54,654 nt of DNA. Origin: Pseudomonadota bacterium. Its GTDB lineage: Bacteria; Pseudomonadota; Gammaproteobacteria; Steroidobacterales; Steroidobacteraceae. The notes beneath the pieces were generated by a model that had not been told where the DNA came from, made no database searches, and worked only from the letters and a program-made list of their open reading frames with translations. The stretch spans positions 1 through 54,654 of the forward strand of contig JAJZUT010000023.1 of NCBI GenBank assembly GCA_021847105.1, in the 5' to 3' direction. The position numbers were made by a program, and so were the translations under genes. Positions 15,156 through 23,357 of the stretch are shown here, piece after piece (positions within the stretch are counted from its first letter, which is position 1; every line of letters begins with the position of its first letter).

Positions 15156-16636
15156 GTCCAGCGATTGTGGTGGCCGTCGCTCTGCTCTCGCCGCTCGCAG
15201 GGGCCGTGGGCTGCCAGCTTATCCGCTCGCCGCGCGTCGCCGAATACCTGAACCTCGCCGCCTCCGTTATCGTCTTCGTAGCGATACTGCGGCTTCTGCC
15301 GATCGCTCTCCACGGACCCTACACGCTGCTGCATGGCTACCTCATCGTCGATCCGCTGGGAGCGTGGGTGCTCCTGTCGGTCGCAGCCGTGTATCTTCTC
15401 GCCTCGCTGTATTCGATCGGATACATGCGCACGCTCCATACGCCGGCGCGCCTGCACCGTTTCTACGCCCTGTTCGCCGGATTCGCGCTGACGATGCTGC
15501 TTGGACCGCTGATGAACAACATTGGGGTCTACTGGATCGCGATCGAGCTCACCACGCTGGTGAGCACCTTCCTCGTAGGGTTCGAGAAAACGCGCGAGAG
15601 CATCGAGGCGGCCTGGAAATATATCGTGGTGGTTTCGGCGGGCATCAGCCTCGCGCTACTCGGGATCATCCTGTACTACTGGGGCGGCAGCCTCATCCTG
15701 GGGCCCACTTACGCGCTGACGTGGGGCACGCTGCGCTCGGTCGCGCCGCATCTGAACCCGACGATCGCGCTGACGGCCTTTTTGCTCGTCTTCATCGGCT
15801 TTGGCACCAAGGTGGGACTTGCCCCGATGCACACCTGGCTGCCGGATGCGCACAGCGAAGGTCCGGCGCCGGTCTCGGCGATGCTCTCCGGTGCGCTGCT
15901 CAACACCGCAATGATCGGCATCGTGCGCTTCATCCAGGTGATCGACGCGGTACGCCTCGGCGCGCTGCCCCAAACGGTGGTCGTGGCGATCGGGGCGCTC
16001 TCGCTCGCAATCGCTGCACTCTTCATCACGCGACAGACGGACATCAAGCGACTGATGGCCTACTCCAGCGTCGAGCATATGGGCGTCATGACGCTCGGAT
16101 TCGGTTTCGGCGGACCGTTAGGGGTCGCGGGCGCGCTCTATCACATGCTCAATCACTCGTTGAACAAATCGCTGATGTTCTTTGGCTCCGGCAATGCCAT
16201 GCACGCCTTCCGTAGCAAGCGCCTCGGGCGCATCCATCACGTGCTCTCGGTCATGCCCATTGCCGGGGTGCTGTGGTTGGCCGGCGCGGTGGCCATCACC
16301 GGCGCACCGCCCTTCGGACTGTTTTTGAGCGAGTTCACGATTCTGCGCGCCGGCCTCGCCGGTGCCAACGCCTGGGCGGTATTCGTCATGCTGGCACTGC
16401 TGGTGGTGATCTTCATCGGGTTCCTCAACCACTTCCGCGCCATGTACTTCGGCGAGAACCCGCAGGTTGCAGCCGCCACCTCTTGCGGGCAGCCGGACGC
16501 GGCGGATCGCTTCTGGCGCGTGCTGCCGATGTGGCTGGCACTCATACCGCTGCTCGCCATGGGCCTGTGGTGGCCGAGCACGCTCAGCCATTATTTTGCG
16601 GTCATCGCTACGCAGCTGAGCGGAGACGCTCGATGA
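15152..16636 (+). CDS. hyfF: HyfF/NuoM-like antiporter-type subunit
   Basis: 494 aa, about 14 membrane segments. It keeps the proton-channel residues of the Mrp/NuoLMN family: Glu in VYWIAIELTTL, and Lys in FGTKVGLAPMHTWLPDAHSEGP. SSVEHMGVMTLGFGFG and HMLNHSLNKSLMFF (Lys of the distal half-channel) are also present. It should translocate H+ or Na+ in response to the peripheral arm. Overlaps both neighbours by 4 bp. Confidence 0.88.
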   Translation: MSPAIVVAVALLSPLAGAVGCQLIRSPRVAEYLNLAASVIVFVAILRLLPIALHGPYTLLHGYLIVDPLGAWVLLSVAAVYLLASLYSIGYMRTLHTPARLHRFYALFAGFALTMLLGPLMNNIGVYWIAIELTTLVSTFLVGFEKTRESIEAAWKYIVVVSAGISLALLGIILYYWGGSLILGPTYALTWGTLRSVAPHLNPTIALTAFLLVFIGFGTKVGLAPMHTWLPDAHSEGPAPVSAMLSGALLNTAMIGIVRFIQVIDAVRLGALPQTVVVAIGALSLAIAALFITRQTDIKRLMAYSSVEHMGVMTLGFGFGGPLGVAGALYHMLNHSLNKSLMFFGSGNAMHAFRSKRLGRIHHVLSVMPIAGVLWLAGAVAITGAPPFGLFLSEFTILRAGLAGANAWAVFVMLALLVVIFIGFLNHFRAMYFGENPQVAAATSCGQPDAADRFWRVLPMWLALIPLLAMGLWWPSTLSHYFAVIATQLSGDAR

Positions 16637-18135
16637 CTGGGGCGCCCCTCGCGGTCACCATGCAAGACATCGCACCGGCGGAGCTTTCGGCGCGCTGCGC
16701 GGCGGCTCTCGGCGCAGGAGCACGCATGCAGTTCATGTATGCATGGTTCCCTACGGGTTCCGATGCGCCCGAGCTGCGCTATGTGCTACATCCGGGCCGC
16801 GGCCAAACCCCGCACATCTGGCGCTGCCGCTCCGGAGCGGAGTCACCACCGAGCCTCGCGCCGGCCGCACCGCTCCTGTCTTGGTACGAGCGGGAGACGA
16901 CCGACCTGTGCGGCGTCGCCTTCCGAGACCAGCCCGTTCCTGACCCGCTGGTGCTGCTGCCCGGCGCGGCGGCCGAGCGCCCCCCTTTAATGCCCGGACC
17001 ACTGCCGCACCTGAGCTATACGCCCGTGCCGCTCCCCATGCCAGACCTCGCCGGCACCACGCGCGAGGACGTGCAGCTGCTGCCCTTCGGACCGGTCCGA
17101 GCCGACGTGCTGGAGTCGACTCAGCTCGCCTTCTATTACATCGGCGAGGCGATCCTGCACTACCAGCCGCGGCTTTTTTTCAAGCACAGGGGAATGGAGA
17201 AGCGCTTCGAAGGACTCTCACCGGCACTCGGCACTGTTCTCGCCGAACGCGTCTCCGGGGTCGGCAGCGTGGCGCATGCTCTCGCCTACTGTCACGCCTT
17301 GGAGGCTGCGTCACGGTGCGAAGTGCCGTCTCGCGCCACCTGGCTGCGCGTGTTGCTCGCCGAGCTGGAGCGGCTTTACAACCACCTGCATTACCTGGGA
17401 TATCTGTGTCATACGACCACGCTCAAGGTCGGTGAGGCACAAGGGAAGTACCTCGAGGAGCTCGCCAAGCAGGTGAACTGCCAAATCAGCGGGAGCCGGC
17501 TGCTGCGGGGACTCGTTGTCCCGGGCGGTGTGCGGCGCGAGCCTACGCTGTTGACGCTCGCCGAGGACCTGGTGCGAATCGAACACGAATTGCGACGCTA
17601 CGCGGACCAGCTGGCTGCGACCAGCAGCCATCTCGACCGATTGATCACCACCGGTGTGCTCGACCGGCAGCTCGCTTTCGACCAAGGCGCCACGGGCCCC
17701 GTGGAGCGGGCTTCGGGAATCGATCGCGATTCGCGGCGAGACCAGCCCTACGGGGCCTACGACGAGTTGCCCTTGAGCGTCGCGGTGCGGGACGGCTGCG
17801 ATGCTCACGCGCGCCAACAGGTGCGCGTCGAGGAGATCACCCACAGCATCGCCCTGATCCGCGCCGTTCTCGACGGGCTGCCCGAGGGCTCGCTGCGGGC
17901 AGACTGCCGCCCTCCGCCGGGCGGCGAAGGGCTCGGTTGGGCTGAAACTCCGCGCGGCACCGCGTACTACGCGGTGCATCTCGATACCGCGGGCCGGCTC
18001 GCCCGGGTCAAGATCAAATCACCCAGCTTCTCGAACTGGCGCGTCTTCCCCTACACCGTGCATGGCACGAATATGATGGACTACGCGATCAACGAGGCCA
18101 GCTTCGGTCTGACGGTGGCGGGCTGTGATCGCTGA
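16633..18135 (+). CDS. hyfG: HyfG-like large subunit lacking first Ni-ligand cysteines
   Basis: 500 aa: a NuoC-like N-terminal domain (to about residue 125), then the NuoD/NiFe-hydrogenase large-subunit fold (FYYIGEAILHYQPRLFFKHRGMEKRFEG). Where hydrogenases have R-x-C-x-x-C, this protein reads R206-V-S-G-V-G-S212, so Cys is replaced by Ser208 and Gly211. At the C-terminus the usual D-P-C-x-x-C pair is reduced to one Cys (GLTVAGCDR). NiFe cofactor binding is therefore very unlikely. It resembles energy-converting hydrogenase-related (Ehr) complexes, whose electron reaction is unknown. Confidence 0.87.
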   Translation: MTGAPLAVTMQDIAPAELSARCAAALGAGARMQFMYAWFPTGSDAPELRYVLHPGRGQTPHIWRCRSGAESPPSLAPAAPLLSWYERETTDLCGVAFRDQPVPDPLVLLPGAAAERPPLMPGPLPHLSYTPVPLPMPDLAGTTREDVQLLPFGPVRADVLESTQLAFYYIGEAILHYQPRLFFKHRGMEKRFEGLSPALGTVLAERVSGVGSVAHALAYCHALEAASRCEVPSRATWLRVLLAELERLYNHLHYLGYLCHTTTLKVGEAQGKYLEELAKQVNCQISGSRLLRGLVVPGGVRREPTLLTLAEDLVRIEHELRRYADQLAATSSHLDRLITTGVLDRQLAFDQGATGPVERASGIDRDSRRDQPYGAYDELPLSVAVRDGCDAHARQQVRVEEITHSIALIRAVLDGLPEGSLRADCRPPPGGEGLGWAETPRGTAYYAVHLDTAGRLARVKIKSPSFSNWRVFPYTVHGTNMMDYAINEASFGLTVAGCDR

Positions 18136-18147
18136 CGGAGAGCGTCC

Positions 18148-18999
18148 ATGGCTATGAAGGTGATCCCGCTCTGGACACTCTACGGTCTTGCGCGCGGCAA
18201 GGCGACGACACGCTGGTGCGGGGAAGACGCCGAGCCAGGGCAAGCCGGATATCTCGGCATGCCGCGCTTTGATCAGGCGAAATGCCAGCAGGGTTGCCGG
18301 GAATGTGTGGACACTTGTCTGCCCGGCGCCATCACTTTCTGCCCCGACGCAAGCAAGCAACGCCTGACAGTGGACTACGGGCGCTGCGTCGTCTGTCAGC
18401 TCTGTGTCGAAGCGTGTCCGACGGGCGCGCTCACTTCGTCTACAGACTGGGCATTCGGTAGCCGCAGGCGCGAGGATCTGGTCTGGACGCGCGCCGCCGC
18501 TTCTACGGATGGGATGACGCTAAAGCGCGAGATCCGGCGCGTTTTCGGACGGAGTCTGCACATTCGGCATGTCGATGCCGGTTCCTGCAACGGTTGCGAA
18601 TCGGAGCTACAGGCGCTCAACAACCCGTACTACAACCTGCATCGCTTCGGTGTGTTCTTCACACCCTCGCCACGGTTCGCCGACCTGCTGCTCGTCACGG
18701 GACCGGTGACCTATGCGATGCGCGGACCCCTGCTCGAGGCCTATGAGGCGATGCCGGATCCGAGATTCGTGATGGCCGCGGGCACTTGTGCGGTCTCCGG
18801 CGGAACCAACGGAGGCGGCTACGCCTGCGACAATGGGCTGGAAGAGCTGCTGCCGGTGGATGTGTTCCTGCCAGGCTGCCCGCCCAATCCACCGGCCATC
18901 ATCCATGCGCTACTGATGCTGCTGCAGCGCTCGCCGCAGCGCGTGCAAGGCGGCCAGATAGGTCCGGCCGACGAACATCCGGAAGACGATTATGCCTGA
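18148..18999 (+). CDS. hyfI: HyfH–HyfI fusion: 2x[4Fe-4S] ferredoxin plus NuoB-like subunit
   Basis: 283 aa. Residues 1-100 form a ferredoxin domain with clusters C46-x3-C50-x2-C53-x3-C57 and C80-x2-C83-x2-C86-x3-C90. Residues 125-260 are NuoB/HyfI-like, with the four N2-cluster cysteines C147, C150, C214 and C244 (SCNGCES, AGTCAVSGG, LPGCPPNP). The electron wire is thus intact even though the Ni site is lost. In E. coli these are separate genes (hyfH, hyfI). The first cluster has x3 rather than the usual x2 between Cys 1 and 2. Confidence 0.87.
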   Translation: MAMKVIPLWTLYGLARGKATTRWCGEDAEPGQAGYLGMPRFDQAKCQQGCRECVDTCLPGAITFCPDASKQRLTVDYGRCVVCQLCVEACPTGALTSSTDWAFGSRRREDLVWTRAAASTDGMTLKREIRRVFGRSLHIRHVDAGSCNGCESELQALNNPYYNLHRFGVFFTPSPRFADLLLVTGPVTYAMRGPLLEAYEAMPDPRFVMAAGTCAVSGGTNGGGYACDNGLEELLPVDVFLPGCPPNPPAIIHALLMLLQRSPQRVQGGQIGPADEHPEDDYA

Positions 19000-20971
19000 A
19001 CTCTTGATTGCGGCATTCTGGCTGTGGGCGGCGGGTCTGCTGTTCGCGCTGGCGCGTATGACCGGTGTGGCTCGGTGGCTGATCGTGCTCGGGGTGACCT
19101 CGGGCCTCTGGAGCGCCTTTGGCGCGCTTCCAGCAGGCGGCGGCTGGCTGAACTTGCCGGTTGCCTTGGCGGATCAGGTGGTACGGCTGCACTACTCGCC
19201 CGAGGCGCTGTGGCTGATGGGCTTTGGCCTGGTGCCCGCCGCGCTCGCCGCCGCGCTCTGTACTCCGATCCAGCGTGCGCGGCCCGCATGGCTCGTCGGT
19301 GCAGCGCTTTCGCTCCTCGGCGCTCTCGGCATATACGGCGTGCAGGACGCCTACTCCTTTCTCATCGCCTGGGAACTGATGAGCTTGGGCGGCGCGGTCA
19401 TGATCCTCTCCGAGAGTACCTCGCTCGAGGCAGGGCGGCGGACGCTCTACATGCTGGCGCTCCTCGAGGTCGGCGCCGTGTCCATCCTGCTCGCGCTGCT
19501 GCTGCTGGCGCAACACGACGGCGGCGCCGTGGCGTTTGACGGCTTCGCGCTCGGCGCACACACACTCTCCACAAGCGCACGCATTGTCATCGGGGTGCTG
19601 GCGCTCTTCGGCTTCGGGGCCAAACTCGGCCTGCTGCCCTTCTACGAGTGGTTCCCCGGCGCCTACGGCAACGGCAGCGGCGCCACGGGCGCGATCCTCT
19701 CCGGTGTGGTGCTGAACGCGGCCTTTTTCGCCCTTTCGCGCACGCTCGTGGATTGGCTCGGAAGCGGCAGCGGGTTGTCTACCCTCGGTATCATCGTCAC
19801 GACGATCGGTACGCTGACCTCGATCCTCGCGGCCTTGTATGCCTTCCAGCAGGACGATTGGCGGCGCCTGCTTGCGTTCTCTTCGGCCGAGAATGCCGCG
19901 ATCGCGGTCACCGCCATCGGAGCCAGCATCCTGTTCCGGGCCGGCGGGGAAAATGCCCTGGCGGGCCTCGCGTGGACGGTGGCCGTCCTCCATTTGTCGG
20001 GACATGCGCTCGCCAAAGGTGGAATGTTCGTCGGTGCCGACGGCGTGTATTCGGCGGGCGGCACGTACCGGCTCGCCCAGCGCGGATGGCTGCGCAGAGC
20101 GAACTGGGTTTTCGGCCTCGGAACACTGTTCGCGGCGATGAGTCTCTCGGCCATGCCGCCCCAGATCGGCTTCGTGACCGAGTGGTTCACGTTTCAGACG
20201 CTCTTCCAGGGCTTCCATCTGGCCACGCTCGGCGGGCGGTTGACGCTGGCGCTCGCCGGCGCGGGCCTCGCGCTCACAGCGGCGATCGCCTTCGCGACCT
20301 TTATTAAGGCATTCGGTATCGGACTGCTCGGCGATGGGCACAGGCCGCAAGCTGCGCGTATCGGATCGGGTTACGCCTCCGCAGCGCTCCTCCTGGGCCT
20401 TGCGGTGCTCGCCGCGGCTGTCGGGATGCCGCTGTGGCTGCATGGCCTGGAAGGCGCCAATGTGACGCAGTTCGGGGCGAACGCGGCACGGGCCATGACC
20501 ACTGGCTGGCTGCTCGTGCCCCTCACGGACACATTTGCCTTCATCTCCCCCACGTTGCTCGTCATCGTCATGCCGCTGATCGCCCTCCTGCCGCTGTTAC
20601 TGTTGCTCAATGGCCGCCGACACGCCGTCAGGCGCGCACGGGTCTGGTATGGAGGGCTGCAGGAAGATCCTGAGCGCTCGGCGACGACATCCCTCACGTT
20701 CTCCAACGCGATGCGCACGTTCTATAGCTTCATTTACCGTCCGACGGCTGATACGGCACGCGAGCACCGTGCCGTCGCCTACTTCATCAGCAAGCTGCAA
20801 TTCGAGCACGACGTGGCCGATGTATTCGGCCCGGCGTTGTTCGATCCCATCCGTAAAGCCGTCTGGCGGCTCGCTGGAAGGCTGCGCGCACTGCAGTCAG
20901 GGGACCTGAATTTCTACCTGGGACTGATCGGTGCGCTGCTCATCGTGATTCTCGCTCTCACCCTGCGCTGA
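18992..20971 (+). CDS. hyfB: HyfB/NuoL-like antiporter-type subunit
   Basis: 659 aa, about 16 membrane segments. Channel residues: Glu in SFLIAWELMSLGG and Lys in FGAKLGLLPFYEWFPGAYGN, SSAENAAIAV, and HLSGHALAKGGMF. Last gene of the operon, overlapping the fusion gene by 8 bp. With HyfF and HyfC it makes a membrane arm with two antiporter-like modules. A GC hairpin follows 21 bp after the stop. Confidence 0.86.
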   Translation: MPELLIAAFWLWAAGLLFALARMTGVARWLIVLGVTSGLWSAFGALPAGGGWLNLPVALADQVVRLHYSPEALWLMGFGLVPAALAAALCTPIQRARPAWLVGAALSLLGALGIYGVQDAYSFLIAWELMSLGGAVMILSESTSLEAGRRTLYMLALLEVGAVSILLALLLLAQHDGGAVAFDGFALGAHTLSTSARIVIGVLALFGFGAKLGLLPFYEWFPGAYGNGSGATGAILSGVVLNAAFFALSRTLVDWLGSGSGLSTLGIIVTTIGTLTSILAALYAFQQDDWRRLLAFSSAENAAIAVTAIGASILFRAGGENALAGLAWTVAVLHLSGHALAKGGMFVGADGVYSAGGTYRLAQRGWLRRANWVFGLGTLFAAMSLSAMPPQIGFVTEWFTFQTLFQGFHLATLGGRLTLALAGAGLALTAAIAFATFIKAFGIGLLGDGHRPQAARIGSGYASAALLLGLAVLAAAVGMPLWLHGLEGANVTQFGANAARAMTTGWLLVPLTDTFAFISPTLLVIVMPLIALLPLLLLLNGRRHAVRRARVWYGGLQEDPERSATTSLTFSNAMRTFYSFIYRPTADTAREHRAVAYFISKLQFEHDVADVFGPALFDPIRKAVWRLAGRLRALQSGDLNFYLGLIGALLIVILALTLR

Positions 20972-20992
20972 GGAAGAGTCATCGCTACCCGC

Positions 20993-21009
20993 GCCCCGCT
21001 GCGCGGGGC
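20993..21009 (+). terminator. GC hairpin at the end of the hyf-like operon
   Basis: GCCCCGC-TGC-GCGGGGC, 7-bp stem, followed by only TT. Position fits a terminator, but the short T-run makes it weak. Confidence 0.45.
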
Positions 21010-21421
21010 TTGCGCCTCATGCACTCGTTGCGAACACCTGAGCATAGACATGAGGTCCATAGCCCTCGCATTGCGGGGGGGCCATAGCTGCTCGACAAAG
21101 GCACACCTTCGGGGTGCTTGAAAGTCCGCCGTCCGTCGGGCAAGCGCTCGGTGCGCAGGATTAGCGTTGGACTCGCGCCGCACAGTGATTCGCAGAATGC
21201 GATCCGTGATCGAAGCAACTGATTACCGGGCGCGCTGGAAGCCCGTTCGGGGCTCGCAGCCGTCCGGCACGCCTGAGGCCGGTAGGCACGAAGACTACTG
21301 CGATTTTCTGTTTGCCCAGCTGAAGACTCGGTGCGCACCGGTCCGCCTGCCGCTGGTCACTCAATGGTCACTCAAGGGTGCCAGAGTCGGACGGCGGATT
21401 CATAAGTGCTTGATTTTATGG
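21010..21421. other. 412-bp intergenic stretch
   Basis: No gene recognised. It contains an 11-bp tandem repeat TGGTCACTCAA (21354-21375) close to the 3' end of tRNA-Arg. This could be a trace of integration beside the tRNA, but no integrase is present. Confidence 0.4.
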
Positions 21422-21495
21422 CGCGCCCGGAGAGATTCGAACTCCCGACCTCATGGTTCGTAGCCATGCGCTCTATCCAACTGAGCTACGGGCGC
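21422..21495 (-). tRNA. tRNA-Arg (anticodon ACG)
   Basis: 74 nt without CCA. Acceptor GCGCCCG pairs with CGGGCGC; D-arm CTCAGTTGGATAGAGC; anticodon loop CTACGAA closed by ATGG/CCAT; T-arm with GTTCGAATC. The anticodon ACG decodes CGN arginine codons. tRNA genes are common integration sites, and the fluoride island ends 450 bp away. Confidence 0.96.
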
Positions 21496-21580
21496 GCCGC
21501 TTGCCGCCGACAGAGCCGCTTGCGCGTCGTCCCGAACGGCGGGGGCGCGCATCCTAGCACGGCTGCCGCCACAGGCAAAA

Positions 21581-22867
21581 TCAATAAAAGACCAGAGCGA
21601 TCGCCACCCCCACCAGGGCCACGGCCAGCAACGCAAGTGCCGGCTTGCGGCAGGTTCGCAGGTTGCCAAAGCTCACCGCGTAGAACGCCTTGAGCACGTT
21701 GTTCGACGATGCAGCGATCAGAATTGCAGCCGCGATGCTGCTGAGAGACATCCCCGCCACGCTGCCCTGGGCCAGGTTGAGCACGAACGGGTCGATGTCG
21801 GTGACGCCGGAGATCGCCGCCAGGCCGAACACGCCAGGCCGGCCAAATGCCGTGCGTACCCAACTCGAGGCAACGGCCACCGCAACGAACAGCGCGGCAA
21901 AAGTCACCGCCGCGAGCAGCTGCAGGGGATTAGCGACCGGCAGCTTGCCCGCAGCGCTTGTCGCGCCCCCCCGCGGGCGGCGCCACCACAGGACCCCGGC
22001 AATCGCCCCGGTCAGCACGAACAAGACCGCAGACGGCGGCACCAGCAGCAGCGCCAGCGGGCGATTGAACAAAGCCACCACGATATCGATCCGCACGTAC
22101 ATGACGGCGGTCGCGACGACCATTCCGACCGTCAGCTCGGGCCGTTCCGTAACGGCATCGCGCTGTGCCCGAGCCAGGACCACCGTGGTCGCGGTCGAGG
22201 AATAGGCCCCACCCAATATGGACGGCGTCAGCGCCCCGCTCGAGGGTAGATAGCGCTGCAGCAGGTAACTCAAGTAGGACAGGCTCGAGACCGCCACGAG
22301 TGCCAGCCAGACCTGCAGCGGCGTGATCGGCGTCCAGGAGACCACCGGGTGATCGGGCACCAGCGGGAGGATTATTCCAACCAAAATCAAGAACTTGCCG
22401 AGCGTGTACACCTCGTCGCTCGAGACTCGCTCCGCCAGGCGGTGCAATGCGCTGCGGCTCTCCACCAGCAGCACGGCGGCCACTGCGGCGGCCACTAACA
22501 CCCAGGACGGCTGCGTCAGGGCCGTCGGGCCGAAGGCATAGGTGAGCAGGCTGACCGCAGGCACCACCAGCGTCGGGCGACCCGTCTCACGCTGATACTG
22601 GCCGCGCACGTGCCCGAAGAGCCAGACCGAGACTGCAGCCAGACCCACCAGAAACGGCGCCAACGACGGCGCGCCGATCAGATAGAGCAGCGCACCGAGC
22701 AGCGTCAGCAATGGGAACGTACGGATTCCGCCCGGCGGGGCACTCGGCTCGCGCTTATAAACCCCCTCGAACGCCAGACCGACGAACACTGCCATGGCCA
22801 ACGCCAATCCGAGGCTCGTCGCCAGAGTCAGTGGAGTGAACCCCTTGAGCGCAAGCGACGGCGACAC
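21581..22867 (-). CDS. MgtC/SapB–DUF4010 membrane protein
   Basis: 428 aa, about 12 membrane segments. The N-terminal part has the MgtC/SapB pattern (LGLALAMAVFVGLAFEGVYKRE...FPLLTLLGALLYLI), and the rest is DUF4010 (GGAYSSTATTVVLARAQRD, ISGVTDIDPFVLNLAQG). Probable inner-membrane transporter or sensor of unknown substrate. It starts two bases after the VOC gene stop, so it ends the cobalamin-regulated operon. Link to cobalamin or metal ions is only contextual. Confidence 0.82.
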   Translation of the reverse strand: MSPSLALKGFTPLTLATSLGLALAMAVFVGLAFEGVYKREPSAPPGGIRTFPLLTLLGALLYLIGAPSLAPFLVGLAAVSVWLFGHVRGQYQRETGRPTLVVPAVSLLTYAFGPTALTQPSWVLVAAAVAAVLLVESRSALHRLAERVSSDEVYTLGKFLILVGIILPLVPDHPVVSWTPITPLQVWLALVAVSSLSYLSYLLQRYLPSSGALTPSILGGAYSSTATTVVLARAQRDAVTERPELTVGMVVATAVMYVRIDIVVALFNRPLALLLVPPSAVLFVLTGAIAGVLWWRRPRGGATSAAGKLPVANPLQLLAAVTFAALFVAVAVASSWVRTAFGRPGVFGLAAISGVTDIDPFVLNLAQGSVAGMSLSSIAAAILIAASSNNVLKAFYAVSFGNLRTCRKPALALLAVALVGVAIALVFY

Positions 22868-22869
22868 GT

Positions 22870-23319
22870 TCAGGCGCTTTCAGACGCCTGAGGCGCCGCT
22901 TTCAGCTCAATGCCATTGCCTTCCGGGTCCTGCAGATACAGCGACAGGCCTTGGCCGACCGCCCCATAGCGCACAGCGAGTTCACCCACCCGCACGCCCC
23001 CCGCCTGCAGGTACGTGCGCAGCTGTTCGGGATCGAACGGGGTGAGGAGCAGGCACATGTGATCGAGATTCGGCTCGGTGCCGCCGGCAACGCTCGGGGC
23101 GCCCGCCAGTGCCCGCTGCGGCACGACATCGATCAGGCAGTGGCCGGCACGCAATTGCGTCAGACCGATGTCCGGCTGCACGCGCTCGACCGGACAGCCG
23201 AGCACATCCCGGTAGAAGGCCACCAGCTGCTGAGGATCACGCGCGCGCAGCACCACGTGATCGATCCTGGTGATCGAAAATGGAACCCCGTCCGCCTGCG
23301 ATGCGCTGTGCGAGCCCAT
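22870..23319 (-). CDS. VOC-family (glyoxalase-like) protein
   Basis: 149 aa. ITRIDHVVLRARDPQQLVAFYRDVLGC, LDHMCLLLTPFD and GLSLYLQDPEGNGIELKAA give the two βαβββ modules with His and Glu metal ligands (H at IDHV, H at LDHM, E near GIELK). Members bind a divalent metal and act on diverse small molecules. A later ATG is not available near the fold, so the annotated start is kept. Confidence 0.85.
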   Translation of the reverse strand: MGSHSASQADGVPFSITRIDHVVLRARDPQQLVAFYRDVLGCPVERVQPDIGLTQLRAGHCLIDVVPQRALAGAPSVAGGTEPNLDHMCLLLTPFDPEQLRTYLQAGGVRVGELAVRYGAVGQGLSLYLQDPEGNGIELKAAPQASESA

Positions 23320-23357
23320 GGGCGCATTGTAGGCCGCATCGGGCGCGCGGGCGATGC

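Noticed and set aside
18899..20443. Long minus-strand ORF (514 codons)
   Set aside because: It is antisense to the HyfB-like gene, Arg/Glu/Gln rich without motifs, as expected for a GC-rich shadow frame.
21167..21463. ORF ending in an integrase-like tail
   Set aside because: The tail RRDSNSRPHGS is simply the translation of the tRNA-Arg region, and no recombinase residues are present.
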